NCBI RefSeq assembly: GCF_016773205.1
Contig: NZ_JAETWB010000020.1
Location: 1 to 64,000, forward strand
Direction: 5' to 3'
DNA from: Belnapia arida
GTDB lineage: Bacteria > Pseudomonadota > Alphaproteobacteria > Acetobacterales > Acetobacteraceae
Length of the DNA stretch: 64,000 bases
The position numbers and the translations under genes are program-made. Numbering within the stretch: position 1 is the stretch's first letter; every line of letters starts with the position of its first letter. Positions 1-7,239 of the stretch are shown here, in pieces. A model generated the notes under the pieces. It made no database searches and was not told the origin of the DNA. It saw only the letters and a program-made list of their open reading frames with translations.

Positions 1-80
1 AGGATGTCGTGCCGGGTCAGGAAGTCGGGCGGGACGAGGCCGGCGGGGATGGGGTCGGGGCGGCGGGGCTTGCGGCGCAT
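1..80 (-). CDS. 5' end of an unidentified gene, cut by the window edge
   Basis: A minus-strand reading frame starts with ATG at 80 and runs off the left edge, leaving only about 26 residues (beginning MRRKPRRPDPIPAGL). The start is arginine- and proline-rich. A plausible sigma70-type promoter lies just upstream at 108-136, which supports a real 5' end here. I do not recognise the family. The fragment is too short to exclude a chance frame, although position, frame and promoter all agree. Confidence 0.45.
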   Translation of the reverse strand, partial: MRRKPRRPDPIPAGLVPPDFLTRHDI

Positions 81-107
81 GGGGTTAGGCTCCGCGATGG
101 AGCCGTA

Positions 108-136
108 AACATAACAGGAACGATACGTAAACGCAA
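108..136 (-). promoter_or_regulatory. Possible sigma70-like promoter for the leftmost gene
   Basis: Read on the minus strand, TTGCGT (131-136) and TATGTT (108-113) are separated by 17 bases, inside an unusually AT-rich patch for this window. The -10 element ends 27 bases before the ATG at 80. A GTTTACG heptamer occurs twice across the element, so a repressor could bind here. The hexamers match the consensus only partly, and this is an inference from spacing and composition. Confidence 0.35.
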
Positions 137-153
137 GATCTTTGGCCCTGGAA

Positions 154-753
154 TCAGCGCAGCGGCACGATCCCCGGCAGCGCCCGCAGCCTTGCGACCC
201 AGGCGGAGACACCCGGCCAGCGGGCCAGGTCGAAGCCGCCCTCATCCGCGACGTGCGTGTAGGCGAAGAGGGCGAGGTCGGCGATCGTCGGGCCCGCATC
301 GGTCAGCCAGTCATGGCGGGACAACCGCCCCTCCATGATGTCGAGCGCACGCTCGCCGCCCAGGCGGCAGCGCTCCAGCCGCTCCGCCTCAGCCTCCGCC
401 GTGCCGAGGAAGGCGCGGATGTTGCGGGCGACGGCGATGAAGGGTTCATGACTGTACTGCTCCCAGAACAGCCATTCCAGCACGCGGGTGCGGGCGAGGC
501 CGGCGGGCGGCAGCCAGGGCGTACCCTCGGCGAAATGGGCGAGGATCGCATTCGACTCCGCGATCACCGTGCCGTCGTCCAGCTCCACCACGGGCACCTT
601 GCCCATCGGAAAGCGGGCGAGGAAGGCAGGGCTGCGGGTCTCGCCGCCATTCGTGTCCACCTCGACCCAGTGGAAGGGACGGCCGGCGAGGCGGAGGATC
701 TGGGCCGCCTTCCAGCAATTGCCGGAAGGGGCCATGCCGTGGAGGATCGTCAT
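154..753 (-). CDS. Glutathione S-transferase family protein
   Basis: 199 residues, a normal length for a cytosolic GST. The N-terminus (MTILHGMAPSGNCWKAA) is a thioredoxin-fold glutathione-binding domain of the plant-like bacterial type. Its strand-3 region (GKVPVVELDDGTVIAESNAI) carries the cis-proline and the Glu-Ser pair that binds the gamma-glutamyl end of glutathione. The C-terminal half is the helical domain. The expected role is conjugation or reduction of electrophiles in the cytoplasm; the substrate is unknown. The frame stays open upstream of 753, but family homology begins at this ATG. It lies 49 bases downstream of the gamma-glutamyltransferase gene on the same strand, so both may act on glutathione, an inference from position. 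Confidence 0.9.
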   Translation of the reverse strand: MTILHGMAPSGNCWKAAQILRLAGRPFHWVEVDTNGGETRSPAFLARFPMGKVPVVELDDGTVIAESNAILAHFAEGTPWLPPAGLARTRVLEWLFWEQYSHEPFIAVARNIRAFLGTAEAEAERLERCRLGGERALDIMEGRLSRHDWLTDAGPTIADLALFAYTHVADEGGFDLARWPGVSAWVARLRALPGIVPLR

Positions 754-802
754 GCACGCATCCTGCGTGAAACGAGGCCCGGCGTCACGGACCTCCCCTG
801 CC

Positions 803-2455
803 CTATCGTCGTGGCGCGTCGGGCCAGAAGCGGGCGCCGGGGCGGGCAAGGCCGCCGCCGAGGCCGATGGCGGTGCCGTCGGCGCGCCAGCAGGCGGCAC
901 CTTCCAGCATGCCGTCCGGGTGGAAGCGGATCGCGGCCATGCCGCCGCCGACATGGGGGAGCGGCAGCACCTCATGGCCCATCGCCGCGAGGGCGGCGCG
1001 GGTCGGCCCGGGGATGTCGGGCTCGACCTCCAGCGCCTGGCCCTGGGTCCAGAGGCGGGGGGCCTCGACCGCCTGCTGCAGGCTCATGCCGTGGTCGATG
1101 AGGGCGATCAGGGCCTGCATGGCGCTGCCGAAGATGCGCAGGCCGCCGGGGAGGCCGAGGGCGACCAGGGGCTTGCCGTCACGAAGCGCGATCAGCGGGG
1201 CCTGGCTGGTGGTGATCCGCTTGCCCGGGGCGATGGAGAGGGCATGGCCGGGGCGCGGGTCGAAGAGGGCCATGTAGTTGTTGGGGATGAGGCCGGTGCC
1301 CGGGACCATGAGGCGGGCGCCGAAGAGGCTGTTGATGGTGTGCGTCGCGCAGAGGATGTGGCCCTCGGCATCGGCGACGGTCAGGTGGGTGGTGTTGGGG
1401 CTCTCGCCCGCCGCGACGCCGGCGCTCCAGGCGCGGGCGCGGTGCGGGTCGATGAGGGCGCGGCGCTCGGCGGCATAGTCCTTGGAGAGCAGGCGATCGA
1501 CGGGGACGGCGACGAAATCCGGGTCGGCCGTCGCGGCGGCGCGGTCGGCGAAGGCGATCTTCAGCGCCTCGGCGAGGAAGTGGCAGGTTTCGGGGGTGCC
1601 GGAGCCGGAGGCGCGGAGGTCGAAGCCTTCGAGGATGTTCAGCATCTGGATGACATGGACGCCGCCGGAGGAGGGGGGCGGCGGGCCGACCACCTCCAGG
1701 CCGCGATAGGTGCCGCGGACGGGGGCGCGCTCGACGAGGCGGGCGGCGCGGAGGTCGGCTTCCGTCAGCAGGCCGCCGAGGCGCTGGATATGGGCGGCGA
1801 TCGTCGCGCCGAGGGGGCCGCCATGGAGGGCGGCGGGGCCGTCGGCGGCGATCCGGCGGAGGGAGGCGGCGGCCTCGGCCTGGATGAGGCGGGTGCCGGC
1901 GGCAGGCGGCTGGCCGCCGGGCAGGAAGACGGCGCTGATCGCGGGGTCGAGGGCGAGGTCCGGGGCGACCTCGGCGATGCACTCGGCGAGGTAGGGGGTG
2001 ACCTGGAAGCCCCGCTCGGCGAGGCGGATCGCGGGCTGCATCACCTCGGCGAGGGAGAGGCGCCCGTGGCGGCGCAGCGCCTCGGCCCAGGCGAGGAGGT
2101 TGCCGGGGGTGGCGATGGCCAGCGGGCCGAGGGTGTTGGCGCGGCCTTCGGTCTCGAGCGCGGCGGGCCAGTCCTGCGACACGGGCCGGTACATGTCGGG
2201 GCGGCCGGCGGCGGGGACCGCGGAGAGGCCGTCGAGGACGGTGTGGCTGCCGTCGGGCAGGCGGAGATGCATCATGCCGCCGCCGAGCAGGCCGACCATC
2301 ATCGGCTCCACCACCGTCAGCGCGAAGAGGGCGGCCACGCCGGCATCGATGGCGTTGCCGCCGGCGGCCAGCATCTCCGCCCCCGCCGCCGAGGCGAGCG
2401 GGTGGTTGGTGACGACCATACCGCGGGCGGCGGTGGCGGGGTGCTTCTCGGTCAT
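803..2455 (-). CDS. ggt: Gamma-glutamyltransferase
   Basis: 550 residues, the normal length of the GGT proenzyme. It should hydrolyse or transfer the gamma-glutamyl group of glutathione. The family matures by self-cleavage before a catalytic threonine. The TTHLTV motif is present, with Thr355 as the predicted nucleophile and new N-terminus of the small subunit. The conserved PPPPSSGGVH segment near residue 260 and a PGKRITTSQAP substrate-loop segment are also present. The oxyanion glycine run reads GGGMMH rather than the commoner GGGGF. I see no clear signal peptide at the chosen ATG, so a cytoplasmic location is possible although many bacterial GGTs are exported. It sits between a GST and an enoyl-CoA hydratase gene on the same strand. 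Confidence 0.93.
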   Translation of the reverse strand: MTEKHPATAARGMVVTNHPLASAAGAEMLAAGGNAIDAGVAALFALTVVEPMMVGLLGGGMMHLRLPDGSHTVLDGLSAVPAAGRPDMYRPVSQDWPAALETEGRANTLGPLAIATPGNLLAWAEALRRHGRLSLAEVMQPAIRLAERGFQVTPYLAECIAEVAPDLALDPAISAVFLPGGQPPAAGTRLIQAEAAASLRRIAADGPAALHGGPLGATIAAHIQRLGGLLTEADLRAARLVERAPVRGTYRGLEVVGPPPPSSGGVHVIQMLNILEGFDLRASGSGTPETCHFLAEALKIAFADRAAATADPDFVAVPVDRLLSKDYAAERRALIDPHRARAWSAGVAAGESPNTTHLTVADAEGHILCATHTINSLFGARLMVPGTGLIPNNYMALFDPRPGHALSIAPGKRITTSQAPLIALRDGKPLVALGLPGGLRIFGSAMQALIALIDHGMSLQQAVEAPRLWTQGQALEVEPDIPGPTRAALAAMGHEVLPLPHVGGGMAAIRFHPDGMLEGAACWRADGTAIGLGGGLARPGARFWPDAPRR

Positions 2456-2550
2456 TCCGGGTGGCCTTTCGGGAAGGCGTGCGAGGCGTCAGGGACCGCG
2501 CGGAAGACCGGGGCCCCCGCGGCGCCGCGCAGCGGTGTCGTGGGGAGTGG

Positions 2551-3348
2551 TCAGCGTCCCTTGAAGACCGGCTTGCGCTTCTCGTTGAAGCTGCGGATGC
2601 CCTCGATCCGGTCCTCGGTGCCGACCAGGTGGTTGTAGGCCTCGATCTCGAAGCGGAGTGCGGTGCGGATGTCCATCTGCAGGCCGAAATGGATCGACTT
2701 CTTCGCCTGGCGGACCGAGAGCGGGGCGTTGCCGGCAATGGCCGTCGCCGTCTCCATCACGGCGGGCCAGAGCTCGTCCTTCGTGCAGACGCGGTTGAGG
2801 ATGCCCCAGTCGGCGGCCTGCTGCGCGGTGAAGGGCTTGCCGGCGAGGATGATCTCCTTGGCGCGGCGCTCGCCGACCACGCGGGGCAGGGTCTGGGTGC
2901 CGCCGGCGCCGGGCATGATGCCGATCGTCACCTCGGTCAGGGCGAAGCGGGCGTGGTCGGCGCCATAGGCGAAGTCGGAGGCGAGGACCATCTCGAGGCC
3001 GCCGGCATAGGCATGGCCGGAGACGGCGGCGATGACGGGGATGGGGCAGTCGATCTGGGCCCAGAAGGCGCGCTCGAAGATCTCGTGCTGCCGGCGCCAT
3101 GCCTCGTCGGTCATGCCGTTGCGCTCCTTCAAGTCGCCGCCGCCGCAGAAGGCGCGCTCCCCGGCCGCGGCGAAGACGACGCAGCGGATGTCGCCCGGGT
3201 CCTGGAAGAGGCCGGTCCAGACCGCGTGGAGGTCGAGGCCCATCTGGGTGTTCAGCGCGTTCGAAACCTCGGGGCGGTTGAGGCGCACCACCAGCACATG
3301 GGGCGCGGGGGTTTCGAGGCTGAGCGTGTCGAGCGGGGCGAGTTTCAC
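2551..3348 (-). CDS. Enoyl-CoA hydratase/isomerase family protein
   Basis: 265 residues, a typical crotonase. The start is a GTG at 3348; an AGGAGG sequence lies about ten bases upstream and family homology begins immediately after. Both catalytic glutamates of true hydratases appear to be kept, one in AGGLEMVLASD and one in LTEVTIG. The oxyanion-hole region (AFCGGGDLKE) and the PGAGGTQTLPR signature are also present. It should hydrate 2-enoyl-CoA in the cytoplasm; whether the substrate is a fatty acid, a branched amino-acid product or another acyl-CoA cannot be told. The next gene upstream on this strand is a TupA-like ATP-grasp gene 47 bases away. Confidence 0.92.
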   Translation of the reverse strand: MKLAPLDTLSLETPAPHVLVVRLNRPEVSNALNTQMGLDLHAVWTGLFQDPGDIRCVVFAAAGERAFCGGGDLKERNGMTDEAWRRQHEIFERAFWAQIDCPIPVIAAVSGHAYAGGLEMVLASDFAYGADHARFALTEVTIGIMPGAGGTQTLPRVVGERRAKEIILAGKPFTAQQAADWGILNRVCTKDELWPAVMETATAIAGNAPLSVRQAKKSIHFGLQMDIRTALRFEIEAYNHLVGTEDRIEGIRSFNEKRKPVFKGR

Positions 3349-3395
3349 GGTGGCGGTCCTCCTCCACCGGAGAGTGGACGGGCCGGCGGCGCTTG

Positions 3396-4382
3396 TCAGC
3401 CCGGCGTGGCGGGGACGGGGGCGGCGGGGCCCCTCCGCTGGGCCTCCGCCCAGAGGGCGCCGAGGGCGAAGTCCTCCGCGACGGAGCCGAGCGGGACGAC
3501 CGCGCCGCCCGAATAATGCGTCATCTCGCCGAAGCGGGGCTCGCCGCCGATCAGGTAGAAATCGACGCGGACGGCATCGAACCCGGCGCCGAGCCGGGCG
3601 GCGAGGTCGTGCAGCAGGGCAGCCTCGGGCGGGGGGCCCGGATAGTCCGGGCAGTCGGCCTGGCGGTGGCGGCCGAAGGCGAGCGGGGCGAGGGTCAGCG
3701 GGTCGTAGAACAGCTCGCGCCGCCGGTCGGTGTAGCGGCCGAGATGGACCTGCAGCAGGCGGGGGCGGCCGCCGAAGACGTAGAGCTTGTAGTCCTCCGG
3801 CACGCCGCCGGCGCCGGTGCCGGGGAGGTATTCCTCGGCGAGCAGGCGCGGGCGGATCGGCCGGTAGCCCCATTCGCCGGTGCGCCGGCCGTAATCCTCG
3901 GCGAGCCAGCCGGCGGCGGTGGCCAGGATCGCCGGGCGGCAGGCGGCGTCGCGGTCGGTGACGAAGGCGTTGTAGCCGGAGCCGTGATTGGCCTTGAGGA
4001 CGAAGCGGCGCGGCAGCCTCTCCCACGGGATCTCGCCCGGATGGTCCCAGAGGCCGAGGGCCGGGACGAGGTAGCGCCAGCCGATCCGCCCCGCGACCCA
4101 GGGGCGGACGGCGGCCTTGTCGAGCGTCAGCGGGATCAGCGGATTGCGGTCGTGGAGGATTTTCCAGGCGATCCGCTCGTTGAAGCTGCGCGGGTTGCGG
4201 AGGTCGGGCTCATAGCCGAGGGAGGCGCGCATCATCCGGCGCAGGCGGCGGGCGATGCGCAGCCGGTCGAGCCAGCCGACATGGTCGGCGGCGCGGTGGA
4301 AGGCGTGGCGGAGCAGGGCGAGGCCCGGAAGCGAGGGGCGAACTAAGGCAAGGCTGGCCGGCTGGGTCATGCTGGATTCCAT
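3396..4382 (-). CDS. TupA-like ATP-grasp fold protein (polysaccharide or peptide-ligase family)
   Basis: 328 residues. The signature NPRSFNERIAWKILHDRN, the KANHGSGYN loop and a late EMTHYSGG segment match the TupA-like ATP-grasp family, first described in teichuronopeptide synthesis and common beside surface-polysaccharide genes. The family is predicted to join an amino group to a carboxylate using ATP; the substrate here is unknown. Two starts are possible, ATG 4382 (MESSM) or ATG 4370, and the latter has the better-spaced GGA. The gene diverges from modB and no other polysaccharide gene is nearby, so its role cannot be read from context. Confidence 0.85.
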   Translation of the reverse strand: MESSMTQPASLALVRPSLPGLALLRHAFHRAADHVGWLDRLRIARRLRRMMRASLGYEPDLRNPRSFNERIAWKILHDRNPLIPLTLDKAAVRPWVAGRIGWRYLVPALGLWDHPGEIPWERLPRRFVLKANHGSGYNAFVTDRDAACRPAILATAAGWLAEDYGRRTGEWGYRPIRPRLLAEEYLPGTGAGGVPEDYKLYVFGGRPRLLQVHLGRYTDRRRELFYDPLTLAPLAFGRHRQADCPDYPGPPPEAALLHDLAARLGAGFDAVRVDFYLIGGEPRFGEMTHYSGGAVVPLGSVAEDFALGALWAEAQRRGPAAPVPATPG

Positions 4383-4466
4383 GTAATGCCGAACTCCATT
4401 GGCGCTACGGCCAGGCGGGGGGATACGGATGCGGAATTGACGGCGATTTCGGGGGCATGGGCACGG

Positions 4467-5156
4467 ATGCTGTCGGCGGAGGAATGGGACGCGGTGCGGC
4501 TGAGCCTCGCCGTGGCGGGGCGCTCGGTGCTGGTCTCGCTGCTGCCGGCGGTGCTGGTGGCCTGGGCGCTGGCGCGCGGGCGCTTCCCCGGGCGGATGCT
4601 GCTGGATGCGGTGGTCCACCTGCCGCTGGTGGTGCCGCCGGTGGTGGTCGGCTGGGGGCTGCTGATGCTGTTCGGGGTGCGGGGGCCAATCGGCGGGCCG
4701 CTCAACGACTGGTTCGGGGTCAGGCTGGTCTTCACCACCGAGGGGGCGGCGCTGGCCACCGCCGTGATGTCCTTCCCGCTGATCGTGCGCAGCGTAAGGC
4801 TTGGGCTGGAGGGGCTGGACCCGGGGCTGGAGGAGGCGGCGCGGACGCTGGGGGCGGGGTGGCTCGACCGGTTCCTCACCGTCACCCTGCCGCTGATGTC
4901 GCCGGGGATCCTGGCGGGCGCGGTGACGGCCTTCGCGGCCGGGCTCGGGGAATTCGGAGCGGTCATTACCTTCGCCTCCAACATCCCCGGTGAGACGCAG
5001 ACCCTGCCGCTGGCGATCTACAGCGCGACGCAGAGCCCGGGGGGCGAGGCGGCGGCGGGGCGGCTGGCGCTGGTCTCCTTCGCCCTGGCGCTAACGGGGC
5101 TGCTGCTGGCGGAGTTGCTGGGGCGGCGGCTCGGGCGCTGGCTGGGGCGGGCGTGA
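4467..5156 (+). CDS. modB: Molybdate (or tungstate) ABC transporter permease ModB
   Basis: 229 residues from the ATG at 4467. The frame extends upstream to 4386, but the extra 27 residues are not typical and would nearly touch the divergent gene. Several hydrophobic membrane segments are visible. The cytoplasmic coupling segment EEAARTLGAGWLDRF and the downstream GEFGAVITFASN region fit the ModB/CysTW permease family. It forms the inner-membrane channel powered by ModC, whose start overlaps this stop (TGATG). No modA binding-protein gene is adjacent, which is unusual; the binding protein is either elsewhere or replaced. Molybdate versus tungstate cannot be decided from sequence alone. Confidence 0.9.
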   Translation: MLSAEEWDAVRLSLAVAGRSVLVSLLPAVLVAWALARGRFPGRMLLDAVVHLPLVVPPVVVGWGLLMLFGVRGPIGGPLNDWFGVRLVFTTEGAALATAVMSFPLIVRSVRLGLEGLDPGLEEAARTLGAGWLDRFLTVTLPLMSPGILAGAVTAFAAGLGEFGAVITFASNIPGETQTLPLAIYSATQSPGGEAAAGRLALVSFALALTGLLLAELLGRRLGRWLGRA

Positions 5157-6256
5157 TGCTGGAGGTGGCGGTGCGGCACCGCTTTCCCGGCTTCGCCCTG
5201 GAAGCGGAGTTCGGCTCGCCGGGGGCGGGGGTGACGGCGCTGTTCGGGCCGTCGGGCTGCGGGAAGTCGACCATCCTGGCGGCGGTCGCCGGGCTGCTCA
5301 GGCCGGAGGCGGGGCGGGTCGTCGCCGGGGGCGAGGTGTTGCTGGATACGGCGCGCGGGGTCTCAGTCGCTCCGGAGCGGAGGCGCTGCGGGGTGGTGTT
5401 CCAGGATGCGCGGCTGTTCCCGCATCTGAGCGTCGCGTCCAACCTGCGCTACGGGCTGCGGCGGGCGCCGCGCGGGGCCACGAGGGATGCCGAAGGGCCG
5501 GGCTTCGGCGAGGTGGTGGAGCTGCTGGGGCTCGGCGGGCTGCTGGGGCGAAGGCCGCTGGGGCTCTCGGGCGGGGAGCGGCAGCGGGTGGCGTTGGGGC
5601 GGGCGCTGCTCGCCCGGCCAAGGCTGCTGCTGATGGACGAGCCACTGGCGGCGCTCGATGCCGGGCGGCGGGCGGAGGTGCTGCCCTTCCTCGCCCGGCT
5701 GCGCGACGCGGCGGGGCTGCCGATCCTCTACGTCACCCATGCGCTGGACGAGGTGGATGCGCTGGCCGACCGGCTGGTGCTGCTGGAGGCGGGACGCGTG
5801 CTCGCCGCCGGGACGGTGGAGGCGCTGGCGGCGCGGGCGGACCTCCCAGCGCTGGCCCGGCGGCGGGATGCGGGGGCGGTGATCGGCTGCACCGTGCTGG
5901 GGCAGGATGCCGCGCGGGGGCTGACCCGGCTGGGCTTCGAGGGAGGCGAGCTGGTGGTGGCGCAGCGGCCGGGGCTGGCGGTGGGGGCGCGGCTCCGGCT
6001 GCGGCTGCGGGCGCGCGACGTGGCCGTCGCCACCGAGGCGCCGCGGGGGATTTCCATGCACAACATCCTGCCGGCGCGGCTGGAGGTGGTGGTCTCCGCC
6101 GGGGAGGCCGAGGCGATGCTGCGGCTCCGGGTCGGGCCGACGGCGCTGCTGGCGCGGGTGACGCGGGACAGCGTCGGGCGGCTGGGCCTGGCGCCGGGGA
6201 TGGCGGTCTTCGCCCTGGTGAAGTCGATCGCCTTCGACCATGCGGGGCCGGGATGA
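5156..6256 (+). CDS. modC: Molybdate ABC transporter ATP-binding protein ModC
   Basis: 366 residues. Walker A (GPSGCGKST, 31-39), the LSGGERQR signature (137-144), Walker B (LLLMDE, ending near 162) and the switch histidine (VTHALDE) are all intact. The C-terminal part from about residue 290 resembles a Mop/TOBE domain (SMHNILPARLEV), which binds molybdate and may sense intracellular oxyanion. A GTG at 5153 is in frame, but the ATG at 5156 overlaps the modB stop by one base, a normal coupled start. It hydrolyses ATP to drive uptake through ModB. The next gene starts inside its stop codon, so the block is transcribed and translated as a unit. Confidence 0.94.
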   Translation: MLEVAVRHRFPGFALEAEFGSPGAGVTALFGPSGCGKSTILAAVAGLLRPEAGRVVAGGEVLLDTARGVSVAPERRRCGVVFQDARLFPHLSVASNLRYGLRRAPRGATRDAEGPGFGEVVELLGLGGLLGRRPLGLSGGERQRVALGRALLARPRLLLMDEPLAALDAGRRAEVLPFLARLRDAAGLPILYVTHALDEVDALADRLVLLEAGRVLAAGTVEALAARADLPALARRRDAGAVIGCTVLGQDAARGLTRLGFEGGELVVAQRPGLAVGARLRLRLRARDVAVATEAPRGISMHNILPARLEVVVSAGEAEAMLRLRVGPTALLARVTRDSVGRLGLAPGMAVFALVKSIAFDHAGPG

Positions 6257-7182
6257 GCGGCGGCTGGCGGCTGGCGCCGGTGGCGGAGGCGCGGGCGCTG
6301 CTGCCGGCGGCGCCGGTGGCGGCGCGGCGCCTGCCGCTCGGGCGCGCCATCGGCCATGTGCTGGCGGAGCCGGTGCGGGCGGCGGCCGCGGTGCCGGCGC
6401 GGGCGGAGGCGGCGCGGGAGGGCTGGGCGGTCGCGGCCGCTGCGACCGAGGGGGCGGGGCCCTATGCGCCGGTGCTGCTGCCGGGGCTGGCGCGGGTGGC
6501 GCCGGGCGAGGCGCTGCCGGCGGGGACGGATGCGGTGCTGCCCGCCTTCGCGCGGGACGGGGCGATGGTGCTGGAGGCGGTGGCGCCGGGCGAGGGCGTC
6601 CGCCCGGCCGGGGAGGATGCGGCGGCGGGGGCGGTGCTGCGGGGAGCGGGGCACCGGCTCGGGCCGCTCGACCTTGTGCTGGCGGCGGCCGGCGTGGCGG
6701 AAGTGGCGGTGCGGGTGCCGCGCGTCGCGCTGCACGGGGCGGACTGGCTCGCCGGGATGGTGCGGGCGGAGGGGGCCGAGCTGGTCGAGGAGGGAGCCGA
6801 GCTGGTGCTGGCGGCGGGGCTGCGGGCGGAGCGGGTGCTCTGCCCGGGCATCGCGGCGCGGCCGGGGGATGGGGTCGGGGTCGGGATCATCGGCGGGGTG
6901 CCGGCGGTGCTGCTGCCGGGGGACCTGCCGGGGGCGCTGGCGGGATGGTGGCTGCTCGGGCGGCCGGTGGTCCGCGCGCTGGCGGGGCGCGGGCCGGTGG
7001 CGCGGCGGCGGATGACCCTGGCGCGGAAGCTGGCCTCGCCGGTCGGCCTCACCGAGGTGGTGATGCTGGGGGCGGCGGGCGATGCGGTGACGGCGCTCGG
7101 CGCGGCGGTGGCGGTGCTGGTCGTGCCGCCGGGGCGGGAGGGGTATGAGGCAGGGACCGAGGTGGAGGTGGAAGCGGTGTGA
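6253..7182 (+). CDS. Degenerate MoeA-like molybdopterin-binding protein
   Basis: 309 residues, starting in an ATGA overlap with modC. Segment by segment it resembles a MoeA with most conserved residues eroded: VPARAEAAREGWAV stands where the downstream MoeA has PPFDRASMDGFAV, and PGDLPGALAGWW stands where it has PGFPTSAVFTFQ. The catalytic aspartate region, the GDELV motif and the SGGTSKGAGD motif of active MoeA are missing. I infer that it arose by duplication or divergence and lost molybdenum-insertase catalysis. It may be a partner, scaffold or sensor for the true MoeA that follows three bases later. It is very rich in Ala, Gly and Val. Confidence 0.75.
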   Translation: MSGGWRLAPVAEARALLPAAPVAARRLPLGRAIGHVLAEPVRAAAAVPARAEAAREGWAVAAAATEGAGPYAPVLLPGLARVAPGEALPAGTDAVLPAFARDGAMVLEAVAPGEGVRPAGEDAAAGAVLRGAGHRLGPLDLVLAAAGVAEVAVRVPRVALHGADWLAGMVRAEGAELVEEGAELVLAAGLRAERVLCPGIAARPGDGVGVGIIGGVPAVLLPGDLPGALAGWWLLGRPVVRALAGRGPVARRRMTLARKLASPVGLTEVVMLGAAGDAVTALGAAVAVLVVPPGREGYEAGTEVEVEAV

Positions 7183-7239
7183 CCGATGGCCCGGTTGACC
7201 AACTCCCCCTGCCTTCTGCCGCCTGCTAGACCTCGCGCC

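Noticed and set aside
4386-4466. The upstream extension of modB
   Set aside because: The extra 27 residues are not membrane-like and are not expected in ModB. The start at 4467 gives the usual family length.
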